From: an uncultured Bilophila sp.
Lineage (GTDB): Bacteria > Desulfobacterota > Desulfovibrionia > Desulfovibrionales > Desulfovibrionaceae
DNA length: 64,000 nt
Assembly (NCBI GenBank): GCA_902373525.1
Contig: CABKMN010000006.1
Location: 1 to 64,000, forward strand
Reading direction: 5' to 3'
The number at the start of each line of letters is the position of its first letter. Position 1 is the stretch's first letter. Below the pieces are notes generated by a model. It ran no database searches, was not told the origin of the DNA, and worked only from the letters and a program-made list of their open reading frames with translations. The translations under genes were made by a program, and so were the position numbers. Shown here piece after piece: positions 54,739 to 64,000 of this stretch.

Positions 54739-55438
54739 ACAGTTCTCCAGATCGCAGTTCGAGGCAACGCCCGAGGGTTCCCGCCATGTCCCGGTTGTGG
54801 GTGACGATGACCAGCGTCATGCCGAGCGTGCGGTTCAGTTCCAGAAGCAGTTCGGCGACGGTGTCGCCGGTCCGTTGATCAAGGTTGCCGGTGGGCTCGT
54901 CGGCGAGCAGTACGCGGGGCTCCAGCAGGATGGCCCGCGCGATGGCCGCGCGCTGACGTTCGCCGCCGGACAGGGTCGTGACCCTGTGGTTCCGCCTGTC
55001 GCCGAGGCCGACGCGGTCCAACGCCCGCCGGGCCAGCTCCAGCGCCTTGCGCCGGTCCATGCCGGCGATGAGCGCCTGCATGGCGACGTTCTCCTCGGTG
55101 GAGAACTCGGGCAGCAGGTGGTGGAACTGGAAGACGAAACCGAGCTTCCGGTTGCGGAAATGGGCCTTTTCCACGGGCGTCATGTCCGGCAGGCTCCTGC
55201 CCTCGAACAGGACCGACCCCGCCGTGGGGACGTCCAGCGCGCCGAGGAGGTGGAGCAGGGTGGACTTGCCCGATCCCGACGCTCCGACGACGGCGAGGGA
55301 TTCGCCCGCCCGGATGGTCAGGTTCATGTTTTTCAGAATGGTGATGCGCTCCGCCGGGCCTTCGCAGGACTTTTCGACCCCGGCAAGCTCATAGAGCACG
55401 GGGGCGGCGGGCGTCGCGAGTGAGGGCTGTTCCATCAT
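54695..55438 (-). CDS. lolD: Lipoprotein-releasing ABC ATPase LolD
   Basis: This 247-residue ATPase has Walker A GASGSGKST, the Q-loop VFQFHHLLPEFS, signature LSGGERQRAAIARA and Walker B LLADEPTGNLD. It powers release of lipoproteins from the inner membrane by LolC. The start overlaps the lolC stop (ATGATG), and the 3' end overlaps bamA by 44 bases. Confidence 0.93.
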   Translation of the reverse strand: MMEQPSLATPAAPVLYELAGVEKSCEGPAERITILKNMNLTIRAGESLAVVGASGSGKSTLLHLLGALDVPTAGSVLFEGRSLPDMTPVEKAHFRNRKLGFVFQFHHLLPEFSTEENVAMQALIAGMDRRKALELARRALDRVGLGDRRNHRVTTLSGGERQRAAIARAILLEPRVLLADEPTGNLDQRTGDTVAELLLELNRTLGMTLVIVTHNRDMAGTLGRCLELRSGELYEEMRTRAAGAGAV

Positions 55439-56733
55439 TCGTACCGCAGGGCTTCGGCGGGTTCGAGGCTCGAGGCCTGCCGCGCCGGGTAGATCGTGGC
55501 GAGGAAGCACAGGGTCATGGCGGACACGCCGACCACGACGATATCGACCCAGTCGAGAAGAATGGGCAGGTGATCCAGCGTGTACACGCCGGGCGGCAGC
55601 TTGATGAACTGGTAGCGTTGCAGCAGGAGGGCCAGCCCGATGCCGAGCACGTAGCCGAGCAGGGTGCCCACCACGCCGATGATCGTGCCCTGAAGCATGA
55701 AGATGCGGCGGATCATGCCCTTGGTGGCCCCCATCGACATCAGGATGGCGATGTCGTGGGTCTTTTCCATGACCAGCATGACCAGCGTGGTGACGATGGA
55801 AAACGAGCCGATGAGCACTACCATCGCCAACAGGATGAACATCCCGATTTTTTCCAGCTTCAACGCGGCGAACAGATTGGCGTTCATGTCCATCCACGTC
55901 CGTACGGAAGCCAGCGGGCCGAGTTCCTCCTGGAGTTCGGCGGCCACCTTGTCGGCCTTGTACACGTCCTTGACCGTGACCTCGATCCCGGAAATCTGAT
56001 CCGGGGGCAGGCCGAGCAGATCACGCCCGGCAGCAAGGGAAATGAAGCCGAGCGAGGAGTCGTATTCGAACATGCCGGTCTGGAAAATCCCCGCCACCCG
56101 ATAGGGGCGGATGCGGGGCTGGAAACCGGCGGTCGTTTTCTGGCCGGAAGGAGAGAGGAGGTTGACGCGGCTGCCTACGGTCAGGCCGAGGCGCTGCGCC
56201 AGCTCGTTGCCGATAAGCACGCCCGGCGGCGCGCCCTCCACCGAAGGCGTCAGCCCGGCGAGGCTGCCGCTGGTCAGGTTGTCCAGCATGGACAGCACGG
56301 ACGGCGCGGTTTTCGGATCGATGCCGCGCAGCACCACGCCCTTCACGCCGCGCGGCGAGGAGAGCATGCCCTCCGCGTACAGGAAGGGGGTCGAGCCCAC
56401 CACGCCCGGCGTGGCGTCGATGCGCTTGAGCACGGCATCGATGCCGGAAAGATGCGGGGCATCCCCGCCGCCGTTGCGCAGGGCGTCGAACTCCGCGTCC
56501 GACGGGCGCGCGGTGAGGGCGGCCAGCGGACCGGAGACGATGATGTGCGCGTTCGCGCCGAGGATTTTGTCCCGGATGTCGGTGGTGAACCCGTTGTAGA
56601 CGCCGAGCACCACGACCAGCGCGGCGACGCCGATGGCGACGCCGAGCACGGACATGGCGGAAATGATGTAGATGAAGGCCTGCTTGCGCCGCGCGAAGAG
56701 GTAGCGCAAGGCTACGAAGAGTTCAAAACGCAT
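55435..56733 (-). CDS. lolC: Lipoprotein-releasing permease LolC/E
   Basis: This 432-residue MacB/FtsX-type permease has an N-terminal helix after RFELFVALRYLFARRKQAF, a large periplasmic domain (about 45-270) and three C-terminal helices, ending DIVVVGVSAMTLCFLATIYP. A single gene replaces the LolC/LolE pair of E. coli, as in many delta-proteobacteria. It starts 5 bases after the lysS stop. Confidence 0.93.
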   Translation of the reverse strand: MRFELFVALRYLFARRKQAFIYIISAMSVLGVAIGVAALVVVLGVYNGFTTDIRDKILGANAHIIVSGPLAALTARPSDAEFDALRNGGGDAPHLSGIDAVLKRIDATPGVVGSTPFLYAEGMLSSPRGVKGVVLRGIDPKTAPSVLSMLDNLTSGSLAGLTPSVEGAPPGVLIGNELAQRLGLTVGSRVNLLSPSGQKTTAGFQPRIRPYRVAGIFQTGMFEYDSSLGFISLAAGRDLLGLPPDQISGIEVTVKDVYKADKVAAELQEELGPLASVRTWMDMNANLFAALKLEKIGMFILLAMVVLIGSFSIVTTLVMLVMEKTHDIAILMSMGATKGMIRRIFMLQGTIIGVVGTLLGYVLGIGLALLLQRYQFIKLPPGVYTLDHLPILLDWVDIVVVGVSAMTLCFLATIYPARQASSLEPAEALRYE

Positions 56734-56738
56734 AAAGG

Positions 56739-58322
<1,584 letters not shown>

Positions 58323-58668
58323 GGGAATCTCTCCATCAATTAGAATAGCGATGTGGCGACCGGCGGAATCCTTCGCGTTTCCGGACGGCGGAAAAAAAGC
58401 CCTGCGGTGCCGGGCGGACTGCCCCCTGCGACGGCATGACGACTCTACAGGAAAGCCGTACACTGTTCCAACGGGTTAGAGAAAACCGGACGGTTTTCGT
58501 TCCGTTGCGCCGCCCACGGCTTCCGGCGGCGGGAACACCCCTCCGGCCTTGGCGCCCTGCGGGCCTGATCGCACAGTTTGTATCCGCAAAGCCGTAGTCC
58601 AATTGTGCTGTGCAGTCAAGGACGTGGCGCGTCCCAAAAATTTTTTTCAGGAAAAGAGAAAAAAACGC

Positions 58669-58697
58669 TTGACGGAGAGGCCCCGTTTCGGTAGACC
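58669..58697 (+). promoter_or_regulatory. Promoter of tRNA-Asn
   Basis: TTGACG (58669-58674) and TAGACC (58692-58697) are separated by exactly 17 bases. The tRNA begins 27 bases later, and the gap also serves the divergent lysS. Confidence 0.6.
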
Positions 58698-58724
58698 TCT
58701 TTTCGCACCAACGACGTGCCTCAT

Positions 58725-58800
58725 TCCCCGGTGGCTCAATCGGCAGAGCGGGTGACTGTTAATCACTAGGTTGGCGGTTCAAGTCCGTCCCGGGGAGCCA
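58725..58800 (+). tRNA. tRNA-Asn (anticodon GTT)
   Basis: This is a 76-base cloverleaf. The acceptor arms TCCCCGG and CCGGGGA pair fully, the anticodon loop is CTGTTAA, the T-loop is GTTCAAGTC, and discriminator G and CCA are encoded. It marks the left edge of the AT-rich island. Confidence 0.96.
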
Positions 58801-58807
58801 GAAAGTC

Positions 58808-58840
58808 CAAGGCCTTACAGCGAAAGCTGTAGGGCCTTTT
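58808..58840 (+). terminator. Terminator of tRNA-Asn
   Basis: AAGGCC-TTACAGC pairs with GCTGTAGGGCCTT around a GAAA loop, then TTTT. It starts 8 bases after the tRNA. Confidence 0.85.
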
Positions 58841-58984
58841 CTGGTTATGGGGCGCTGTTGTCCCCATTTTGTCCCCATTCCTTCTGGGATGAAAAGTGTT
58901 TCTTCGTGAAGATATGTGCTGACTCTTCTTCGGATCAGAGTTGTACCCACGCAGGGTGTTCTTACTGGACAGCTTAATGAAAAA

Positions 58985-59013
58985 CTCTCCGCTCTTTCAG
59001 AAGGAGCGGAGAG
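58985..59013 (-). terminator. Terminator of the Rpn-type gene
   Basis: CTCTCCGCTC (58985-58994) pairs with GAGCGGAGAG (59004-59013). On the minus strand the stem is followed by five T, 7 bases past the Rpn stop. Confidence 0.85.
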
Positions 59014-59019
59014 CTCGTT

Positions 59020-60052
59020 TCATTGAATTTTCAAGAAGGAACGTTCAATGAGACTTTGGATATCATCTAATGAACTTGCCTTTGCCACTGCCACTACCAA
59101 AGACGATAACGTAGCGACGTCATTAATTTGATCAACTTTCGTGAGTAAAGAAGGTTCAATTTTTTCGAAGCGAGAAAGTAGCAGATTGGTTACTGCGGAA
59201 CGTAACCCTTCGGCTTTTCCCTCAGCTCTTCCTTCAACTCTCCCTTTTTCCTTTCCCTTGTTGTAGAATTCCGGAAACCAGTATTCCTCAAAGGACTTCA
59301 TGGGAGTGGTGATGCCTTCCTGCATGGCGATTTCCTCTATGCTTTGCTTAATATGTGATTCGGTAATGTCAGGATTGGTCTGCTGAACGTAATTCAGGAA
59401 TAACTTGATGGTATCCATAAGTTCCCGATTCATAGCAGAATCCAGAAGCAGGAATATTCTTGCAATTTGTTCTACGGGGTGCTTCAGCAATAATGCCTGA
59501 AGCAAAAGAAGCATGGCATTGTCCGTGAAATTAGCTCTCAGCTTTTCCTCGGAGAGTTCCGCGAGGTTGCAGACCAACATGCTGAAATCAGGAATACACA
59601 TGTTGAAGGGTGTGCCTTCCATGAAGAGTTCCCGCATCTGCCTTCCGTTCCATCTTTCCTTGCCGTGGTAGAACACGATGGGGATAATGAAGGGGAGAGG
59701 CTTGCCTCTGGCTTGATATCGCCCCGAACTGACCTCGTCCTCCCACATGAGGGCCATATACCTGAGTAGCTGAAGGGCACAGGTAGGGGCGGGGTTGTGC
59801 TTATGCTCAGACGATGTAGATGCTTCCCTGTTTACCGTCCTTCGTGAAGCACCGGAAGACGATGTCTGCGATGGATTCCTTCAGCCCCGGCGCTATGAAG
59901 CTTTCCCTTGTTGGTTCCAGGCTGGAGATGTCCAAGGCTTCGTACATTTCCCTCGGCAGGAACTCTCTGAGGAAGTTTCCCATGGCTCCGGGATTCGAGA
60001 AGTATTTTCTGGCGACCAAATCGTGCGGGTTGTCCACTTTTTTTGTGTTCAT
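59020..60052 (-). pseudogene. Rpn family recombination-promoting nuclease, frameshifted
   Basis: The N-terminal half (MNTKKVDNPHDLVARKYFSN, then FLREFLPREMYEALD and ESIADIVFRCFTKDG) and the C-terminal half (EHKHNPAPTCALQLLRYMAL onward, with KPLPFIIPIVFYHGKERW and the tail EGRAEGKAEG) together make one Rpn/PD-(D/E)XK nuclease of about 343 residues. The two halves are in different frames: the first ends at a TGA just after SIYIV (59807) and the second resumes immediately with EHK. The break falls right at the catalytic E-x-K, so a single-base indel inactivates it, unless slippage or a sequencing error is involved. It is AT-rich against the chromosome. Confidence 0.75.
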
Positions 60053-60125
60053 GAAGGAAGAATAAGGCAAAAGGTTATAGTTGGCAAGATGCCTGTTTTG
60101 ATGTTTTATCAATATTATAATATTG

Positions 60126-60305
60126 TTACATGAAATCGAATTCCGCATTATGTTTTCCCGTTCCTCCGCATATGGGACAAACGATCTTTTGTTCTCCCCC
60201 GCATGCAGGACAATTTTCTGGATGCCTTCCCCCATATTCGATAGGACATTCTATCACACTAGAGCCTTCGCATTCTTCACATTCCACTTCCTGTATTTGT
60301 TCCAT
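60126..60305 (-). CDS. 59-residue DnaJ-type zinc-finger protein
   Basis: This short frame reads MEQIQEVECEECEGSSV, then CP at 20-21, CPACGG at 32-37, CPICGGTG at 43-50, and ends FDFM. The CxxCxG repeats are the cysteine-rich zinc fingers of DnaJ, here isolated without a J-domain. It lies 12 bases downstream of a damaged zinc-ribbon gene and upstream of the Rpn pseudogene. No strong ribosome site is seen. Function unknown. Confidence 0.55.
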   Translation of the reverse strand: MEQIQEVECEECEGSSVIECPIEYGGRHPENCPACGGEQKIVCPICGGTGKHNAEFDFM

Positions 60306-60317
60306 TTTTATACTCTG

Positions 60318-60631
60318 TTACGGTTTATTGTCGAGATACCGAAGTACGGCTAGAACTGAAGTTATGATGACCGCTCCAGTCTTGGCCGTACTTTCCATAT
60401 AGGGGATAAATATTGACGGATTTTTACATGACGGACATATCTTATCATCCCATAAATCTCCACCTTCCGTATAGTTATTGCACCCCGGTGCAATGCATCT
60501 CAGAATTCTTGTTTTGCATAACGGACATTTGATGACATTTCTTCTGAAATTATTTTTTCAAGAATATCATTTGAAGTTGGGTGTATTTCATTTTTACATA
60601 CCGGACAATGACCTATTGGATAGATATTCAT
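60318..60631 (-). pseudogene. Zinc-ribbon membrane protein, frameshifted
   Basis: The first frame starts at an ATG (60631) and reads MNIYPIGHCPVCKNEIHPTS, then NDILEKIISEE. A shifted frame continues VIKCPLCKTRILRCIAPGC, then DKICPSCKNPS and a membrane helix (TGAVIITSVLAVL), ending YLDNKP. The total span is 314 bases, one short of a multiple of three, and the join is at an A-run near GAAGAAATGTC, so a single A was probably lost. The intact product would be about 104 residues with three CxxC knuckles and one helix. Confidence 0.55.
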
Positions 60632-60657
60632 AGCTAAATTTACTTTGAATTATTGAA

Positions 60658-61578
60658 CTATATTCTTGGAATACCAATAATATTCTTCCCAAGTATGTCA
60701 AAAAGTGCCACGGGTAATTCCCCCAGATCGTAAATACTTCTGCTGGAGGCGGGAAGAAATTGCTTGATACTTTCATCCAATATTCCCAACCCGTAGACTT
60801 CCAGACCGATTTTGTGCGCCATTTTAAGTGCCTTTCTCGTGGCGGTCATATCGGTGGGTTGCCCATCCGTCAGGACGAACAGCATTTTTCTCCGTTCTTT
60901 AGTGAATAGAAGTTGCTGCATGACCCACCAGAGTGCGGGAGCGAGAGGTGTTCCTCCGCTCGGCATGAGGTTGATGCGGGTATGAACGGGTTGTCCATAT
61001 TTGAGCAGTGGATAGACCAGACCAACATCTCCCCTGTAGTTTCCATTGAAGGCAGTTATGGCAGTATTAAGCCCCTTGAGGGCTGAACAGGCTGAGGCAA
61101 TAGCATGGCAGGATGCCGTCGCGAGTTCCATAGGTTTGCCGTACATGCTGGCGGATGCGTCCAGCAGGATGTGGAGACTCGTACTGACGGCGATGCACTC
61201 CGTCCGTTGGATGAATACTTTCGGATTTTCCGTTTTGATTCTTTACAGCTTTGCAGTATTAAGCCTCCCCTTTGTGGAAGGATAGGAAGCCGACATGGAG
61301 AGCGACTGCATGAGTCCCTGAATCCTGATGGACAATCCTCTCGTAATCAGTTCTATCCTTCTCAGCGTATCCGGGGGAATGGCGTCAGGCGTAACAGGGC
61401 GAATCTTGGCGACCGTCCAGTGTTCCGAGTCCATGCCTCCCGCCTGCGCCGAGAGTTTTTCCTTCAAAATCGTTCCCATCGTTTTGGGAAACGAATCTTC
61501 ATAAGCATTCTGTGCCCCGTCTTTTTCTTCTGAAATGACGCTCTGTCCCCCATCGGGGTGATCATTCCGGTTTTCCAT
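60658..61578 (-). pseudogene. CobT-like VWA-domain protein interrupted by an in-frame stop
   Basis: The upper part (RIELITRGLSIRIQGLMQSL, then SYPSTKGRLNTAKL) ends at TAA (61243-61245). In the same frame the sequence continues RIKTENPKVFIQRTE, then HILLDASASMYGKPMELATA and LFVLTDGQPTDM to 60658. Together these are the C-terminal half of a CobT-like protein: a helical part and a von Willebrand A domain with the metal-site motif DASAS. One base change (for example CAA to TAA) explains the break. The usual N-terminal CobT region upstream is missing. Confidence 0.65.
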
Positions 61579-61968
61579 TTGAGACGTACTCCCCTGCGGC
61601 TGTTCGGGTACACGAGGTATGGAGGTATGTCATCCGATTTCAGCCGTAATCGTGAGGGGTTATACGTTATGATACCGTTTGTGCCAAGATATGCCGGGGG
61701 AATGAATTACAACCCGACAAAAAGTGTACTCTTTTGGCGAGAGTGAAGCCCAAAAATCTCAGAGGAGAAAGGGCTGTTTTTAGGCTGGAAAGTTGAATAG
61801 TTTTGGGGTAAGAGAGTACGGAGTAAGTTAAATGATGGGATGACAAAAAGTACACCTTCTTTTTGACGCTCCACTCTTTTTGTTTTTTGAATTAAACGAT
61901 TTTTTTTAGAAAATATGTTGGGGTGAACACTCATATTTCATCTTTTTCTCACCGAAAATACCTATCTC
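61579..61968. other. 390-base AT-rich stretch with no gene
   Basis: This is very AT-rich DNA with no convincing gene. GACAAAAAGT is repeated at about 61719 and 61841, followed by TACNC and T-rich sequence, a weak direct repeat. It probably contains promoter regions of the flanking genes. Confidence 0.4.
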
Positions 61969-62205
61969 ATGACTGAATACATCAAACTTACCGGATTGGA
62001 ACGTCTCATCATTTGGCTGAGAAGAAATAATGTGAATTTCAGTAAAATAGATGAATTGCTCGGTATAACTCGCATGTAGGTCGTCTGTGCAAGGCTGAGT
62101 GTATTCCTTCGGAACGACACCAGGAACTCGCTCAACTGGGTATCCCGGCTGATCTGTTGCCTCCTGCTGAGGATGTCAGGCGTGGTCCAAAGACAGGGAA
62201 ATGAA
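61969..62205 (+). pseudogene. Small HTH-like regulator, disrupted
   Basis: An ATG at 61969 gives TEYIKLTGLERLIIWLRRNN, then FSKIDELLGITRM and a TAG (62077). In another frame the sequence continues RLCKAECIPSERHQELAQLG, then IPADLLPPAEDVRRGPKTGK to TGA (62203). From memory, such short proteins with a helix-turn-helix and a conserved PADLLPP tail occur in phage-related loci of Desulfovibrio. Here a stop plus a frame change separate the halves. Confidence 0.5.
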
Positions 62206-62309
62206 GATAAATGTATGGGTGTCTTTTATATTTGGAAATGCCTAATGCATTGATTGAAACAGTACAGCGTACTGTTAATAATGTATAAATAAACGAAGTG
62301 GTCTCATCA

Positions 62310-63245
62310 ATGCCCTCTATTTCAGTCATTATACCGAGCTATAACTATGAATCTTATATGCATGAAGCCATTAAAAGTGTGCTTCAACAGTCATGGAAAG
62401 ATTTTGAACTGATTATTGTCGATGACGGATCTACAGACAATTCTGTGACTGTAGCCCGTTTTTTTGCTGAACAAGATCAACGCATCACCGTGCTGCAACA
62501 TCAGGATGGAAAAAACCATGGCCTGGCGGCGACTCTGCAGCTTGGAGCTGCTGAAGCCAAAGGTGAGTACATAGCTTTTCTGGAAGCGGACGATATCTGG
62601 TTGCCTGTTTGTCTTGAGCAGAGAATGCGGGTTGCCTCCGCAACGAATGCCGGAGTTATTTTTAATGGTGTAGAAGTGTTGTGCATGGAAGGGGCCAGCA
62701 CAGCATGGTTCGATGTTTATGTTCCTAGAATTATGAGGAGCCATTCCCGTCGTGTAGCCGATGCGAAAAATGGCCCATATGGTTCATATGAAATGAGGGG
62801 AGCCTTTCTGATCGAAAACCAGATTCCTACTTTCTCCTGCGCCATGATTCGGCGTTCCATGCTGCTTGCTTGTGATCTGAATTCCCCTGTCCCCCAATGG
62901 GTAGACAGATGGCTCTGGTGTCAGGCCGCGCAAAAAACAACTTTTGCCTACATTCCGCCCAAGCTGACTCGTTGGCGGCTGCACAGCAACAGTTTTACTG
63001 CACGAAGCAAGCCATTCGCCGCGTCGAAACTTGCCTCTTTCACCCAATATACCAAGTCTGCTTCCATTTTTTGGAGAGGCCTTCGGACAGAGCTGCTTCC
63101 CAATTACACACGGAAAAGGGACTGTTGGTACAAATACTTTCTCTTGTTGCCCGTCTGGGCCGAACTGGCTATACGTTTTTGCGTGCAAATACAGGAGATT
63201 GGCATAAAGGCAACGATCAAAGTCATTTTTAAAAAGCTGAGTTGA
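62310..63245 (+). CDS. Family 2 glycosyltransferase
   Basis: This 311-residue GT-A fold enzyme has a classic N-terminus SVIIPSYNYESYMHEAIKSV, VDDGSTDNS (nucleotide sugar binding) and EADDIWLP (metal-binding DxD). A C-terminal hydrophobic stretch (FLLLPVWAELAIRFCV) may touch the membrane. It likely adds a sugar in O-antigen or capsule synthesis, in line with rmlB 4 bases downstream. The ATG at 62310 is preferred over a GTG at 62298. The ribosome site is weak. Confidence 0.85.
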   Translation: MPSISVIIPSYNYESYMHEAIKSVLQQSWKDFELIIVDDGSTDNSVTVARFFAEQDQRITVLQHQDGKNHGLAATLQLGAAEAKGEYIAFLEADDIWLPVCLEQRMRVASATNAGVIFNGVEVLCMEGASTAWFDVYVPRIMRSHSRRVADAKNGPYGSYEMRGAFLIENQIPTFSCAMIRRSMLLACDLNSPVPQWVDRWLWCQAAQKTTFAYIPPKLTRWRLHSNSFTARSKPFAASKLASFTQYTKSASIFWRGLRTELLPNYTRKRDCWYKYFLLLPVWAELAIRFCVQIQEIGIKATIKVIFKKLS

Positions 63246-63249
63246 AGGC

Positions 63250-64000
63250 ATGCAGACGCTTTTGGTTACTGGTGGGGCCGGATTCATTGGCTCTTGTTAT
63301 GTCCTGAAACGGTGCGCCGCTGGGGATACCGTCATCAATCTGGACAAGCTGACCTATTCGGGAAATCCTGACAATTTGCTTTCCCTCCGGGATAATCCGC
63401 GACACATCTTTATACAGGGCGATATTGGAAACACGGAACTTGTTGCCCATCTTCTCCAGGTGTACCGGCCCGATGCGATAGTCAACTTTGCTGCGGAAAG
63501 CCATGTCGACCGAAGCATTCTTGATCCGGATGCCTTTGTGCGTACCAATGTGCTTGGCACCTGTTCTTTGCTTCGGACCGTCAAGGACTGGTGGACACTT
63601 CTTGCTCCACTCGAAAAGGCAGCATTTCGCTTTCTTCATGTGTCGACCGACGAGGTTTTCGGTGCTTTAAAACCCGGGGATCCCGCCTTTACGGAAGAAA
63701 CTCCATATAGTCCCAACAGTCCCTATTCTGCATCAAAGGCATCCGGCGATCATTTTGTTCGTGCCTTTCACGAGACGTATGGTCTGCCGACACTGATTAC
63801 CAACTGTTCCAACAATTATGGGCCGCGTCAGTTCCCGGAAAAACTTATTCCATTAGTTACGCTCAATGCACTGGCTCGCAAGAGCCTTCCTGTGTACGGC
63901 TCCGGCTCCAACATTCGCGACTGGCTTCATGTTGAAGATCACTGTTCCGCCATTCAACGGGTGCTGGAATCAGGGCGGACAGGGCAGACTTACAACATCG
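63250..64000 (+). CDS. rmlB: dTDP-glucose 4,6-dehydratase RmlB (cut by window end)
   Basis: The first 250 residues of an extended short-chain dehydrogenase are visible: GGAGFIGSC (NAD loop), AAESHVDRSI, STDEVFG (active Thr/Asp/Glu triad), YSASKASGDHFV (Tyr-x3-Lys) and NCSNNYGPRQFPEKLIPL. It makes dTDP-4-keto-6-deoxyglucose for rhamnose and related sugars. It runs off the window with no stop. It starts 4 bases after the glycosyltransferase gene (GAAGG ribosome site), so it is in the same operon. Confidence 0.93.
   Translation, partial: MQTLLVTGGAGFIGSCYVLKRCAAGDTVINLDKLTYSGNPDNLLSLRDNPRHIFIQGDIGNTELVAHLLQVYRPDAIVNFAAESHVDRSILDPDAFVRTNVLGTCSLLRTVKDWWTLLAPLEKAAFRFLHVSTDEVFGALKPGDPAFTEETPYSPNSPYSASKASGDHFVRAFHETYGLPTLITNCSNNYGPRQFPEKLIPLVTLNALARKSLPVYGSGSNIRDWLHVEDHCSAIQRVLESGRTGQTYNI

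Noticed and set aside
61667..61934. Two minus-strand frames of 62 and 75 codons in the AT-rich gap
   Set aside because: They overlap each other in different frames and have no ribosome site or known motif. They look like chance frames.

Overview
This high-GC window looks like the chromosome of a Gram-negative sulfate- or sulfite-reducing member of the Desulfovibrionaceae. The main evidence is a complete six-gene Hmc redox complex (hmcABCDEF) with a 16-haem cytochrome. The lipid A and outer-membrane gene block (lysS-lolC-lolD-bamA-amiC-skp-lpxD-fabZ-lpxA) and a stand-alone IMP cyclohydrolase fit this placement. The genus (for example Desulfovibrio or Bilophila) cannot be fixed from the sequence alone.

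Layout. 1-16 kb is housekeeping: a LysE exporter, a low-GC HNH endonuclease, an RlmD/RumA methyltransferase, a 46-residue membrane peptide, IMP cyclohydrolase, a MutT-like Nudix enzyme, a YhaO/YhaN nuclease-ATPase pair, AzlCD, a lipoprotein, CoaBC, a possibly frameshifted hypothetical gene and a UDP-glucuronate epimerase. 16-31 kb is a catabolic island centred on allantoin or a related ureide. It holds a peptide-type ABC transporter, an allantoinase, a ureidoglycine aminohydrolase (AllE), an ATCase-like carbamoyltransferase, a carbamate kinase, a nucleoside deaminase, an asparaginase, an orphan TRAP binding protein and a divergent FadR-type GntR regulator. Two operator-like sites of the form TNGT-N3-ACNA lie upstream of the two catabolic operons. 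The logic is uptake, ring opening, stepwise nitrogen release, then ATP recovery from carbamoyl phosphate.

31-36 kb has a phenylacetate-CoA ligase family gene, rsfS, gpmI, a zinc-ribbon protein, a GNAT protein and a structured non-coding stretch. 36-43 kb is the Hmc operon, carrying electrons between the periplasmic cytochrome c pool and cytoplasmic or membrane partners. 43-46 kb has an iron alcohol dehydrogenase, a small membrane protein and TrmO, followed by tRNA-Thr. 46.8-58.3 kb is the envelope biogenesis block on the minus strand, ending upstream at lysS.

After tRNA-Asn (58.7 kb) base composition shifts to AT-rich. The next 3.5 kb carries at least four genes broken by single frameshifts or stop codons (an Rpn nuclease, a zinc-ribbon membrane protein, a CobT-like VWA protein and a small HTH-like protein), plus one intact tiny DnaJ-type zinc-finger gene. 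The window ends inside a surface-polysaccharide locus (a family 2 glycosyltransferase, then rmlB cut by the window edge).

A family of long, nearly perfect G/A-rich palindromes recurs at gene ends (positions 5, 11732, 30736 and 43372) and probably acts as bidirectional terminators.
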